Counted from the stretch's first letter, positions 36,707-45,017 are shown. The stretch is DNA of 64,000 nucleotides from JAGLCW01 sp964427915 (GCA_964427915.1 CAYRWA010000061.1:6198-70197); one strand, 5' to 3'. Notes: a model not told the origin generated them from the sequence alone. Translations and numbers: made by a program.

Positions 36707-37426
36707 ATGACCATAAAAGAACAGCTGATTGTCAGTTTAGATTTTCCAGACATCCAACAAGCTCGATCTTTAATGCATCTCCTCTCCGAAGATGTAGTAT
36801 TCTACAAAATTGGTCTTCAAATGTATTTGAAATATGGATCCTCCATTGTAGAAGAATGGAAAAAAGCGGGGAAAAAAGTGTTTCTTGATCTGAAACTTTC
36901 CGATATCCCTCATACAGTTTCTAGTGCACTCCTTTCCTTGCAGCCACTCCAAGTGGATATGATAAATATGCACGCTCTCTCAGGGATGAACTGTATGAAA
37001 ACTGCCGCTGAAACAATTCATCTTCACATGCCTAACACTCGTTTAATCGCCGTAACTGTTCTTACTTCTTTAGATGAAAACGAACTAGCTTCGATTGGAA
37101 TCACCAATTCTCCTCAATTGCAAGTTGAAAAGCTTTGTAAATTAGCAATGCAAGCTGGTCTATCGGGTGTGGTATCCTCTGCATGGGAAGCACCTCAAGT
37201 AAAAGCAATCTGTGGAAAAACATTTATTACAGTTTGCCCAGGCATTCGACGTAGCAGTGATCAAACAAACGATCAAATCCGTATAATGACACCCCAAAAA
37301 GCAATTCTTAATGGGGCTGATTATCTTGTTGTTGGAAGGCCAATCCTTCAATCCAATGATCCAAAACAAGCCGCCATCTCCATCCTTAAGGATATTGAGA
37401 TAGCGCATAATAGAGGTAATTCATGA
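36707..37426 (+). CDS. pyrF: Orotidine 5'-phosphate decarboxylase
   Basis: 239 aa from the ATG at 36707, chosen because GGAGG sits 6 nt upstream and the family begins just before LIVSLDFPD. It decarboxylates OMP to UMP. The catalytic Lys/Asp cluster is in VFLDLKLSDIPHTV, with TVLTSLDE, CPGIRRSSD and the phosphate-binding VVGRPI. It overlaps pyrE by 4 nt, giving the last two steps of UMP synthesis in one message. Confidence 0.96.
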   Translation: MTIKEQLIVSLDFPDIQQARSLMHLLSEDVVFYKIGLQMYLKYGSSIVEEWKKAGKKVFLDLKLSDIPHTVSSALLSLQPLQVDMINMHALSGMNCMKTAAETIHLHMPNTRLIAVTVLTSLDENELASIGITNSPQLQVEKLCKLAMQAGLSGVVSSAWEAPQVKAICGKTFITVCPGIRRSSDQTNDQIRIMTPQKAILNGADYLVVGRPILQSNDPKQAAISILKDIEIAHNRGNS

Positions 37427-38001
37427 GACAAGATGAAGTTGTCAAACTCTTTGAAAAAATTGGCGTAATGAAAAAAGGGCATTTTCGCTTATCTTCAGGG
37501 CTTCATTCCGATACATACTTGCAATGTGCATCATTACAACAATATCCTCAGCACAATGCTGCCATTTGTAACATCCTTGTAGAGAAGATCAAATCTTTTC
37601 AGCCCTCACTCGTTGTTGGTGCAGCAGTCGGTGGGATTATTTCCTGTTATGAACTCGCACGGCAGTTAAATACGCGATGTATTTTTGCAGAACGTGACCA
37701 GGGAAAACTTACGTTTCGGCGTTCTTTTCATATAGAGTCAACCGATCGTGTTGTGGTTGTCGAAGACGTCATTACAACGGGGAAAACAACCAAAGAACTT
37801 CTCTCCTTAATCAAAGACTTTGATGTATCCCCACTTGCCCTTTGCAGCATCGTTGATAGAACTATGGGAAACATTGATTTTTCCCACCCACTATTCTCTG
37901 TTTTAAAAGTTGAGGCTCATACATGGGAGCCCGATACTTGTCCGATGTGTGAAGCAGGCATTGAACTCACGCAGCCCGGTTCCAGACATCTTCATAAATA
38001 G
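37423..38001 (+). CDS. pyrE: Orotate phosphoribosyltransferase
   Basis: 192 aa, starting in the ATGA overlap with pyrF. It transfers phosphoribose from PRPP to orotate to give OMP. The PRPP-binding motif is VVVVEDVITTGKTTKE, the orotate-side region is FRLSSGLHSDTYLQ, and the catalytic Lys loop is around ERDQGKLTFRR. A Cys-containing tail (CPMCEAG) follows, as in the longer thermophile/clostridial type. Confidence 0.95.
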   Translation: MRQDEVVKLFEKIGVMKKGHFRLSSGLHSDTYLQCASLQQYPQHNAAICNILVEKIKSFQPSLVVGAAVGGIISCYELARQLNTRCIFAERDQGKLTFRRSFHIESTDRVVVVEDVITTGKTTKELLSLIKDFDVSPLALCSIVDRTMGNIDFSHPLFSVLKVEAHTWEPDTCPMCEAGIELTQPGSRHLHK

Positions 38002-38006
38002 ATTTC

Positions 38007-38708
38007 ATGAATATCCAAAAGGTCACTCTTCAAGTTTCTCTCCTCAACCCTCCTTCCTCCCCATTGAAAATCATTGCTGACAGTGCTCGCATTACAAGAG
38101 GTATTGAGGAAAGCCATTACACAGACCAAGATTATTTTCATCTTTTATACAAACTAGGTCATCATAGTGTTATGGAGCATATATGCTTTTCGTTTCGTAT
38201 AGAGGGTATATCACGAGCTTGCTCTCACCAACTTGTTCGATTTCGCATTGGGGTTAGTTTTACACAAAGGAGTCAACGATACACCAATGAGTCCAATTTG
38301 CAAATCATTGTACCTCCTAGTATTGAGAAAAATCCTGCAAATTATGCAGCCTATACAGAGTCAATAGAGCATTTACAAGCATTGTATTGTGATCTAGTAA
38401 CAACGGGAATACCCAAGGAAGATGCTCGTTTTCTACTTCCGAATGCAGCTGCAACATCTCTTATTATGACAATGAATTTCCGGGAATTAATGCACGCTTG
38501 TCATTTACGATTGTGTTCAAAAGCCCAATGGGAAATTCAACGACTGTTTCATGCTGTTAAACAAGAAATGTATCAGTACTCTCCATTTTTAGCACATTAT
38601 TTGCAACCAAAATGTGTGTTTCAGGGCCATTGTACAGAAGTTAAACCATGCAAAAATGAAGAACAAATAAAGGAAGAGTGGAATCGATTACAAAATGAAA
38701 CTCCATAG
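38007..38708 (+). CDS. thyX: Flavin-dependent thymidylate synthase ThyX, variant motif
   Basis: 233 aa, 5 nt after pyrE, no clear SD. It methylates dUMP to dTMP using methylene-THF, FAD and NADPH. HHSVMEH, LVRFRIGVSFTQRSQRY and the C-terminal FRELMHACHLRLCSKAQWEI fit ThyX. In the ThyX signature R-H-R-x7-S the His is replaced by Phe and the spacing to Ser is one residue longer. The flavin and dUMP-binding His, Arg and Gln elsewhere look present. No thyA is in the window. Confidence 0.9.
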   Translation: MNIQKVTLQVSLLNPPSSPLKIIADSARITRGIEESHYTDQDYFHLLYKLGHHSVMEHICFSFRIEGISRACSHQLVRFRIGVSFTQRSQRYTNESNLQIIVPPSIEKNPANYAAYTESIEHLQALYCDLVTTGIPKEDARFLLPNAAATSLIMTMNFRELMHACHLRLCSKAQWEIQRLFHAVKQEMYQYSPFLAHYLQPKCVFQGHCTEVKPCKNEEQIKEEWNRLQNETP

Positions 38709-38766
38709 TTTTTTGAAATTGTTAATAATTTGTCATGATTTTCTATGAAAATGAGATCAAAATTTG

Positions 38767-38772
38767 TATACT
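38767..38772 (+). promoter_or_regulatory. -10 element (TATACT) of the hydrogenase operon, near-leaderless
   Basis: Preceded by TTTG; predicted +1 is 1 nt before the ATG at 38780. No Shine-Dalgarno. The only clear promoter before the twelve-kilobase-scale redox operon. Confidence 0.55.
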
Positions 38773-38779
38773 GTAGCCG

Positions 38780-39142
38780 ATGAGAATTAACGAAATATGC
38801 AAAACTGTTGATGCGGAAATCCTACAAAATAAGGGCCGCTTAAATATTGATATACATACTGCTTTTGCAGCAGATCTCATGAGCGATACTTTATTTATTA
38901 TCATGAGAGAAGAAGACCCTTTGCTACTTATTACAGGGGTTACTAATCTTTCTGTTGTGAGAACAGCTTCAATACTCGATATTCCTGCTGTGTTAATTGT
39001 TCGAGGAAAACATGTGCCTCCCGAAACAATACAACTTGCAGAACAAAATGAGATTTTGCTTCTTCGATCGAAGCACATTATGTTTGTTTCATGTGGTTTG
39101 CTTTATCAAGCTGGCATTCAAGGTGTATCATGGGAAATGTAA
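38780..39142 (+). CDS. DRTGG-domain protein 1 of the hydrogenase operon
   Basis: 120 aa. A short alpha/beta protein resembling stand-alone DRTGG domains: AFAADLMSDTLFIIM, LLLITGVTNLSVVRTASILDIPAVLIVRGK, then ETIQLAEQNEILLL. These genes recur at the head of clostridial [FeFe]-hydrogenase operons. The function is unknown; ligand sensing is proposed for the fold. It overlaps the next gene by 13 nt. Confidence 0.7.
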   Translation: MRINEICKTVDAEILQNKGRLNIDIHTAFAADLMSDTLFIIMREEDPLLLITGVTNLSVVRTASILDIPAVLIVRGKHVPPETIQLAEQNEILLLRSKHIMFVSCGLLYQAGIQGVSWEM

Positions 39143-39582
39143 GTGTTTCTGAATTGCGCTATACAGTTGGTCCTAGCTCTTACGATAGTGTAGGTAGCAA
39201 AGCCATGCAAGTAAAGAAGTTCCTGCAAGATTATTTTCCCAGTCAAGATTATCTTCGAAGACTCGGGGTTTGTGTTTTTGAAGCAGAAGCCAACTTAGCT
39301 ATTCATACCACTTCTGGTGGCGATTTGCTAATCGTTATCTATAACAATCGAGTAAAAGTTGTTGCGCAAGATACTGGACCCGGCATACCCGACATTGACA
39401 AAGCTTTAACCCCGGGTTTTACCACCGCTCCTGAGATGGCGAGACAATTAGGATTTGGTGGTGGTGTAGGGCTAAACAATATTCAGCGTTTTGCTGATAG
39501 TTTTTGGCTCGAAAGTTTAAAACGTGGTACTACTTTAGTATTTGAGGTATGGAATGATGACTCTACGCAATTTGATTACTAA
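39130..39582 (+). CDS. Anti-sigma-factor-like HATPase protein
   Basis: 150 aa from the ATG at 39130, AAGGTG upstream. It is a GHKL ATPase without a kinase dimerisation domain: the N-box is around VFEAEANLAIH, the G1 box is AQDTGPGIPD, and the G2 is FGGGVGLNNI. It is RsbW/SpoIIAB-like, so it might phosphorylate or bind a partner. In this operon type it pairs with the DRTGG proteins. It overlaps the next gene by 29 nt. Confidence 0.75.
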   Translation: MGNVSVSELRYTVGPSSYDSVGSKAMQVKKFLQDYFPSQDYLRRLGVCVFEAEANLAIHTTSGGDLLIVIYNNRVKVVAQDTGPGIPDIDKALTPGFTTAPEMARQLGFGGGVGLNNIQRFADSFWLESLKRGTTLVFEVWNDDSTQFDY

Positions 39583-39895
39583 GCTTCCCTTTGAGGTTCT
39601 TACAAAAAACTGTAATTTTGATATCACCTTCCAGCATGTATATGCCTCTGATCTATTAAGCAATGCACTAGCATCTGTCAACCCTGATACAGCCTGGATT
39701 ACGGTACAGGTTCATCAAAACATTTTGGGCATTGCTTCTATTAAACAATGTCCTATCATCATTTTCTCTGAAGGAGCCACGCCTGATCCGTCAGTCATAT
39801 CTCTTGCAGAAGAAAAAGGCATTTTTTTAGCAACTAGCTCGTATCCAACATTTGAATTGTCCGGTTTGTTATATTGTCTACTTAAGGAGGAATAG
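39554..39895 (+). CDS. DRTGG-domain protein 2
   Basis: 113 aa from the ATG at 39554 (GAGGT 5 nt upstream), starting well inside the HATPase gene. It has the same fold pattern as the protein at 38780: VYASDLLSNALASVNPDTAWITV, ILGIASIKQCPIIIFSEG, ISLAEEKGIFLATS. Strong coupling suggests the DRTGG-HATPase-DRTGG trio acts together. Confidence 0.65.
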   Translation: MMTLRNLITKLPFEVLTKNCNFDITFQHVYASDLLSNALASVNPDTAWITVQVHQNILGIASIKQCPIIIFSEGATPDPSVISLAEEKGIFLATSSYPTFELSGLLYCLLKEE

Positions 39896-39896
39896 T

Positions 39897-40379
39897 GTGG
39901 AAAGCCAAATCCAACAAACACTTCATTTTCCGCAGATTGATCGTGTTATTAGTCAAGAAGGTAATTCTCCAGATTCTCTTATTCAGATATTACATGGAAC
40001 TCAAGAAATCTTGGGGTATCTCCCCGAAGAAGCACAACTTTACATTGCAAAACAATTGAACATCCCCCCCACTAGAGTGTATGGTATTGTATCATTTTAC
40101 AATTTTTTCACGATGGAAAAATCTGCAAAACACGTGATATCTGTTTGTATGGGAACTGCCTGTTATGTTAAAGGAGCTGGTTTGCTCATGAAAAAACTAG
40201 AAGAACTCCTGGGCATAAAAGCAGGTGAAGCTACCAAGGATGGAGCTTTTTCTTATCGTGAAGTTCGTTGTCTTGGTGCATGCGGTATGGCTCCTTTAAT
40301 TAGTGTCGATGGTGATATCTATGGAAGAATTCAACCTGATACTTTACAAGAAATCATAGAAAAGTACTCCGATCAATGA
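39897..40379 (+). CDS. NuoE/HydC-like [2Fe-2S] subunit, copy 1
   Basis: 160 aa from a GTG with AAGGAGG. A helical N-terminal part (about 1-75) is followed by a thioredoxin-like domain with an intact [2Fe-2S] site: Cys84, Cys89 (C-x4-C) and Cys125, Cys129 (C-x3-C). In HydABC/NuoEFG-type complexes it sits beside the flavin subunit and relays electrons. It overlaps the next gene by 4 nt. Confidence 0.9.
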   Translation: MESQIQQTLHFPQIDRVISQEGNSPDSLIQILHGTQEILGYLPEEAQLYIAKQLNIPPTRVYGIVSFYNFFTMEKSAKHVISVCMGTACYVKGAGLLMKKLEELLGIKAGEATKDGAFSYREVRCLGACGMAPLISVDGDIYGRIQPDTLQEIIEKYSDQ

Positions 40380-40939
40380 AAGAGCTTTCACTCAATATCC
40401 TCGATATATTAGAAAATTCGATTCATGCTGGTGCCACCGACATCACCTTATCGATTGAAGAAGATACCAAGGAAAAGGATCGACTTTTTTTTTCCATCCA
40501 AGACAATGGGAAAGGAATGGATGCAAATTTTTTAAAAACAGTATTTGATCCTTTTACCACTACAAGTACAACAAAAAAAGTTGGTCTTGGACTACCCCTC
40601 CTCAAGGCAGAAGCCGAAATGGCAGGAGGTGGAGCGAGTATAAAGAGTGAGGTTGGGAAAGGAACGTTTGTTTCTTTCTGGTTTCAACACTCTCATTGGG
40701 ACCGTCCTCCCATGGGTGATATTGCTGGGACGGTTTTACTACTGTTTATGGTTCATTCCACGGTTGATTTATCGTATTCACACCGTGTCAATGAATATTC
40801 ATTCTCGGTTTCTACTAAACAGCTTAAAGAGGTGTTTGACGATGTACCACTTCATCATCCTACTGCTGTAAAAGGAATCCAAGAATATTTGACCACTTCT
40901 ATTCAAAAATTACATGGAGGTAAGAATGGCCAAGATTAG
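40376..40939 (+). CDS. Histidine-kinase-type ATPase domain protein of the hydrogenase operon
   Basis: 187 aa. It carries N-box LNILDILENSIHAGA, G1 DNGKGMD, F-box VFDPFTTT and G2 GLGLPLLKAEAEMAGG, but no phosphoacceptor His domain and no membrane segment. The C-terminal 80 residues are unassigned. It is a recurrent companion of clostridial hydrogenase operons with unknown role. It overlaps the next gene by 14 nt. Confidence 0.75.
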   Translation: MKELSLNILDILENSIHAGATDITLSIEEDTKEKDRLFFSIQDNGKGMDANFLKTVFDPFTTTSTTKKVGLGLPLLKAEAEMAGGGASIKSEVGKGTFVSFWFQHSHWDRPPMGDIAGTVLLLFMVHSTVDLSYSHRVNEYSFSVSTKQLKEVFDDVPLHHPTAVKGIQEYLTTSIQKLHGGKNGQD

Positions 40940-41300
40940 TTCTTTAGAAGAGCTTCGAAAGATTCGAAACGATGCCAAAGAATCGATGAAAACTCGAAGC
41001 GGAAATGCAAAAGTACGTGTTTTTGCAAGCATGGGTACTGTAGGTATTGCAGGAGGAGCTAGAGAAGCTCTAAAAGCAATGATTGATGAATTAGAAAAAC
41101 GTAACTTTCATGATGTTGAAATCGTCGAGGGTGGTTCTATGGGTCTTGATAAAGAAGAACCCATTATTCGAATCGAACGAGATGGTTTTGAAACTACATA
41201 CGGAAAAGTTACCCCAGACATGGCTCGTCAAATTGTTGCACAGCACATTATTAATGGACAAATGATCAGTGAATGGGTAATAGCAAGGAACGAAAAATAA
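40926..41300 (+). CDS. HndB-like thioredoxin-fold ferredoxin, cluster ligands absent
   Basis: 124 aa from the ATG at 40926 with GGAGG. The sequence matches the small ferredoxin subunit found before the NuoF-like gene in NADP-reducing hydrogenase operons (HndB type), including GIAGGAREALKAMIDELEKR and YGKVTPDMARQIVAQHIINGQ. It contains no cysteine at all: the sites where, from memory, homologues carry Cys read Val39, Ser71 and Asp75. It therefore cannot hold a [2Fe-2S] cluster. A structural role is inferred. It overlaps the next gene by one base (TAATG). Confidence 0.8.
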   Translation: MAKISSLEELRKIRNDAKESMKTRSGNAKVRVFASMGTVGIAGGAREALKAMIDELEKRNFHDVEIVEGGSMGLDKEEPIIRIERDGFETTYGKVTPDMARQIVAQHIINGQMISEWVIARNEK

Positions 41301-42967
41301 TGAAAATTTATCGGATTCATGCTCTTATTTGCGCCGGCGGACAATGTATTTCAGCCGGAGGCAATGATTTTGAAGAAGCTCTACGAGTAGAAATCCAAAA
41401 GCATGGGCTCGAAGAAGAAGTGCAAATTGTAGAAACGGGTTGTATGGGTGCCTGCGAAATGGGTCCGATGATGGTAGTCTACCCAGAGGGTACACTATAC
41501 ATTCATCTCCAACCTGAAAATGCGAAAGAAATTGTTGAAGAACACTTTTTAAAGGGTAGAAAAGTACATCGCTTCATGTGGCAAAAAGAAGATGGTCATT
41601 TTCCCACACTGAACGAGGTTCCCTTTTTTGCACTACAAACAAAAATTGTACTTCGAAACTGTGGCCTCATCAATCCTGAGAATATTGATGAATATCTCGC
41701 ATACGATGGTTACACAGGGCTTGGCAAAGCATTGGGAGAAATGACTCCCGAAGAAGTCGTAAAAGAAATCGAAGATTCGGGCCTACGGGGGCGTGGTGGT
41801 GCTGGTTTCCCAACCGGTTTAAAGTGGAAATTAACCGCACAAGCCCAAGGAGACCAAAAGTATGTCGTTTGTAATGCTGATGAAGGAGATCCTGGCGCTT
41901 ACATGGATCGTTCCGTCTTAGAAGGCGACCCACATACACTTATAGAAGGTATGGCAATCGCAGGATATGCTGTTGGAGCAAATCAAGGATTCATCTATTG
42001 TCGAGCTGAATACCCTCTAGCCATTAAACGATTGCAAAAGGCTATCAAGCAAGCAAAAATTGCTGGTCTTTTAGGGAAAAACATTCTAGGTACCGATTTC
42101 TCTTTCCAATTGTCAATACGTATTGGAGCGGGTGCCTTTGTTTGTGGAGAAGAAACTGCTCTTCTCAACTCCATTGAAGGAAAGCGTGGAGAACCTAGAA
42201 AAAAACCACCATATCCTGCCACTAGTGGTCTTTTTGGATTACCCACCCTAATAAACAACGTGGAAACTTTTGCAAACATTCCCGTGATTGTATCCAAAGG
42301 TTCTTCGTTCTTCAATGCAATAGGGAAAGAGGGATGTCGAGGTACGAAAGTGTTTTCTCTTGCAGGACATGTAAACACCACTGGTTTAATTGAAGTACCC
42401 TTGGGTATCTCTATGAAAGAAATAATTTATGACATTGGTGGTGGAATTCCTGGAGGAAAAGTCTTTAAAGGAGCTTTAATAGGTGGTCCCTCAGGAGGAG
42501 TTATTCCTTCTTCTCAGTTGGACGTCCCTATTGACTACGAGCATCTCAATACACTCGGTGCTATCATGGGTTCTGGTGGTCTTATTGTCATGGATGAATC
42601 GAGTTGTATGGTCGATATCGCTAAGTTTTTCTTAAAGTTTACAGTTGATGAATCTTGCGGTAAATGTACTCCTTGCCGAGAAGGTACAAGACAAATGTAC
42701 GAAATACTTGATCGTATTTCACAAGGAGAAGGGATCCCTGGAGATATCGAAAAATTAGAGAGTCTTGGAAAAGTTATTCAAGATACCTCTCTTTGTGGTT
42801 TAGGACAAAGCGCTCCTAATCCAGTTTTGTCAAGTATTCGTTGGTTTCGAGACGAATACCTAGCTCACATCGAAAAGAAAGTATGCCCCGCAGGGGTTTG
42901 TACAATGAAAAAAACAAAAACAACCAAGGAGGAACCACGTCGTGGAAGAAAAAAAGCATCTACTTGA
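41300..42967 (+). CDS. NuoF/HydB-like flavin subunit, copy 1
   Basis: 555 aa from the ATG at 41300. The N-terminal thioredoxin-like domain has an intact cluster site (Cys11, Cys16, Cys48, Cys52). The NADH/FMN core has GRGGAGFPTGLKWK, NADEGDPGAYMDR and GEETALLNSIEGKRGEPR. The [4Fe-4S] site starts at Cys453 (SCGKCTPCREG) with a later Cys (SLCGLG). It ends shortly after CPAGVC with a basic tail (EEPRRGRKKAST), so the 2[4Fe-4S] ferredoxin domain normal for HydB is missing. The last 26 nt also encode the start of the next gene. It oxidises or reduces NAD(P)(H) for the hydrogenase. Confidence 0.9.
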   Translation: MKIYRIHALICAGGQCISAGGNDFEEALRVEIQKHGLEEEVQIVETGCMGACEMGPMMVVYPEGTLYIHLQPENAKEIVEEHFLKGRKVHRFMWQKEDGHFPTLNEVPFFALQTKIVLRNCGLINPENIDEYLAYDGYTGLGKALGEMTPEEVVKEIEDSGLRGRGGAGFPTGLKWKLTAQAQGDQKYVVCNADEGDPGAYMDRSVLEGDPHTLIEGMAIAGYAVGANQGFIYCRAEYPLAIKRLQKAIKQAKIAGLLGKNILGTDFSFQLSIRIGAGAFVCGEETALLNSIEGKRGEPRKKPPYPATSGLFGLPTLINNVETFANIPVIVSKGSSFFNAIGKEGCRGTKVFSLAGHVNTTGLIEVPLGISMKEIIYDIGGGIPGGKVFKGALIGGPSGGVIPSSQLDVPIDYEHLNTLGAIMGSGGLIVMDESSCMVDIAKFFLKFTVDESCGKCTPCREGTRQMYEILDRISQGEGIPGDIEKLESLGKVIQDTSLCGLGQSAPNPVLSSIRWFRDEYLAHIEKKVCPAGVCTMKKTKTTKEEPRRGRKKAST

Positions 42968-43370
42968 ACAATTACATGACATCCAAGATGCAGACAAAGA
43001 ACACCATTTACCTACAAAAAAAGTGGTGGAGCTTTCTGAAAAACATGGTTATAGTCCCGCCAAAGTCTATGGAGTTGAAACATTCTACACAATGTATTCA
43101 ACAAAACCACGTGGCAAGCATATTATTCGCATTTGCGAAAACCAATCCTGTCATATGGCAAAGGCTAAAAACATGATTCATCATCTTGAAAAGAGATTGG
43201 ACACCCATGTTGGTGGCACTACAAAAGACGGCCTTTTTACTCTTGAATTAAGCAGTTGTTTGGGCATGTGCTCTGTTTCACCTGCAATGATGATTGATGA
43301 TGTTCCCTATGGAAATCTCACGGAAGATCGCATAGATGAAATCATCAATTCCTACAAGGAGGGCAAATAA
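42942..43370 (+). CDS. NuoE/HydC-like [2Fe-2S] subunit, copy 2
   Basis: 142 aa from a GTG with AAGGAGG 9 nt upstream, both inside the preceding gene. The thioredoxin-like cluster site is intact: Cys65, Cys70, Cys106, Cys110. It is clearly diverged from copy 1 (ICENQSCHMAK versus VCMGTACYVKG), so the pair is not a recent duplication. Its stop overlaps the next ATG (TAATG), coupling it to flavin subunit copy 2. Confidence 0.9.
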   Translation: MEEKKHLLEQLHDIQDADKEHHLPTKKVVELSEKHGYSPAKVYGVETFYTMYSTKPRGKHIIRICENQSCHMAKAKNMIHHLEKRLDTHVGGTTKDGLFTLELSSCLGMCSVSPAMMIDDVPYGNLTEDRIDEIINSYKEGK

Positions 43371-45013
43371 TGAAGTTTTATAGAATGCACGTCCTTGTTG
43401 CACAAGACACTAGGAGCATCATGGCTGGAGCCAAACGTGTAGAAGAAGCTCTTAAAGAAGAAATACGTCTTGCTGGCTTAGAAGATGAAATCCGAGTGGT
43501 ACCAACAGGATCTTTAGGCTTTAGTGATAAGGATCAAGTTGCAATCGCTATCTACCCTGACAACATTATCTACTGCCCCGTTCTTGTTAGCACCGTTCCA
43601 GAAATTGTTAAAGAACATTTCTTAAAAGGTAGAGTTATCAAAGCATTGGCTCATCCCATGGAACAAAAAGAAGTCACCATGGAAGAGCGTGCAAGTGAAA
43701 ACCAGATGAATCTGGATATTCAAAAACGAATCTTATTGCAAAATGTTGGTAAAATTGATCCTGAAAATATTCAGGAGTATCTTGCTGCGGATGGTTATGT
43801 AGCACTAGAAAAAGCCCTCTTCGACATGAGCCCTGAAAAAGTAATTGAAGAAGTCAAAACATCTGAACTTCGAGGTCGAGGAGGAGCTGGCTTCCCCACT
43901 GGCCTGAAGTGGCAGTTTACACGTCCAAATCCAGGACCTGTAAAATATGTTATATGCAATGCAGATGAAGGGGAACCCGGAACCTTTAAGGATCGTGAAA
44001 TTATGGAAGGCGACCCCCACAAAATGATTGAGGGGATGATATTGGCCGCCTATGCAGTTGGTGGAACACATGGTTATATCTATATTCGTGGAGAATACAC
44101 TCTCTCTATCCAACGACTCCAAAAAGCAATTGATGATTGTTATGAATATGGGCTACTAGGAAAAAATATCCTAGGAACAGATTTTAGTTTTGAGCTCTGT
44201 ATTCATGCCGGTGCTGGTGCTTACATTTGCGGAGAAGAAACTGCTTTGATCAACTCCATTGAAGGAAAGCGTGGGGAACCTAGAAAAAAACCACCTTATC
44301 CACCCTCTCAAGGTCTTTGGGAAAAACCTACATTGGTCAATAATGTGGAAACATTTGCAAATATACCCGCTATCATTTCTCATGGTGGTGAATGGTACCA
44401 ATCCATTGGCGTTGAAGGATCCCGCGGTACCAAGCTTTTCTCCTTGATGGGGGACATCAACTGGAAGGGTACGATTGAAATTCCTTTCGGTACTCCCGTT
44501 GGTGATATTATTGATAATGTTGGTCATGGGGTTCGCTATGATCGTCAATTAAAAGGGGTTATTCTCGGTGGATCTTCTGGATCCCTTCTTGTTCCCGAGG
44601 AACTAACGACCCCGGTAGATTTTCATTCTTTAGCTCACATTGAAGCTGGCCCTGGTTCTGGTTCCATCGTGGTCATGGATGAAACTCGATGCATTGTTGA
44701 CATTTGTCTCAATATCGCGGAATTTTTCCGTCATGAATCTTGTGGTAAGTGTACACCTTGCAGAGAAGGTACTGCCCAAATTTGCCACCTTCTTGAAATG
44801 ATCGCATCTGGAAATGGCTTACCAGAAGATATTGATCATTTAGAAAGAATATCTCAAACAATGATGGATACTTCTTTTTGTCCTCTTGGACAAACAGCTC
44901 CATCTGTTTTACGACAAGCTTTGAAAAAATATCGTCAAGAATTTCTTGATCACGTTCATGGTAACAACTGCCCTGCAGAGATATGTAATATGAACTTCAC
45001 AGAGGAGGATTGA
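43370..45013 (+). CDS. NuoF-like flavin subunit, copy 2, N-terminal cluster lost
   Basis: 547 aa. The core has full NADH/FMN landmarks (GRGGAGFPTGLKWQ, NADEGEPGTFKDREIMEGDPH, GEETALINSIEGKRGEPR) and the [4Fe-4S] site SCGKCTPCREG with a later SFCPLG. The N-terminal thioredoxin-like domain aligns without gaps to copy 1, but its four ligands read Ala11, Ser16, Ser48 and Ser52. Like copy 1 it stops just after the CPAEIC segment and lacks a C-terminal ferredoxin domain. The FMN-loop residues (GEPGTFKDRE) resemble complex-I NuoF more than copy 1 does, so cofactor preference may differ. Confidence 0.9.
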   Translation: MKFYRMHVLVAQDTRSIMAGAKRVEEALKEEIRLAGLEDEIRVVPTGSLGFSDKDQVAIAIYPDNIIYCPVLVSTVPEIVKEHFLKGRVIKALAHPMEQKEVTMEERASENQMNLDIQKRILLQNVGKIDPENIQEYLAADGYVALEKALFDMSPEKVIEEVKTSELRGRGGAGFPTGLKWQFTRPNPGPVKYVICNADEGEPGTFKDREIMEGDPHKMIEGMILAAYAVGGTHGYIYIRGEYTLSIQRLQKAIDDCYEYGLLGKNILGTDFSFELCIHAGAGAYICGEETALINSIEGKRGEPRKKPPYPPSQGLWEKPTLVNNVETFANIPAIISHGGEWYQSIGVEGSRGTKLFSLMGDINWKGTIEIPFGTPVGDIIDNVGHGVRYDRQLKGVILGGSSGSLLVPEELTTPVDFHSLAHIEAGPGSGSIVVMDETRCIVDICLNIAEFFRHESCGKCTPCREGTAQICHLLEMIASGNGLPEDIDHLERISQTMMDTSFCPLGQTAPSVLRQALKKYRQEFLDHVHGNNCPAEICNMNFTEED

Positions 45014-45017
45014 AGCT

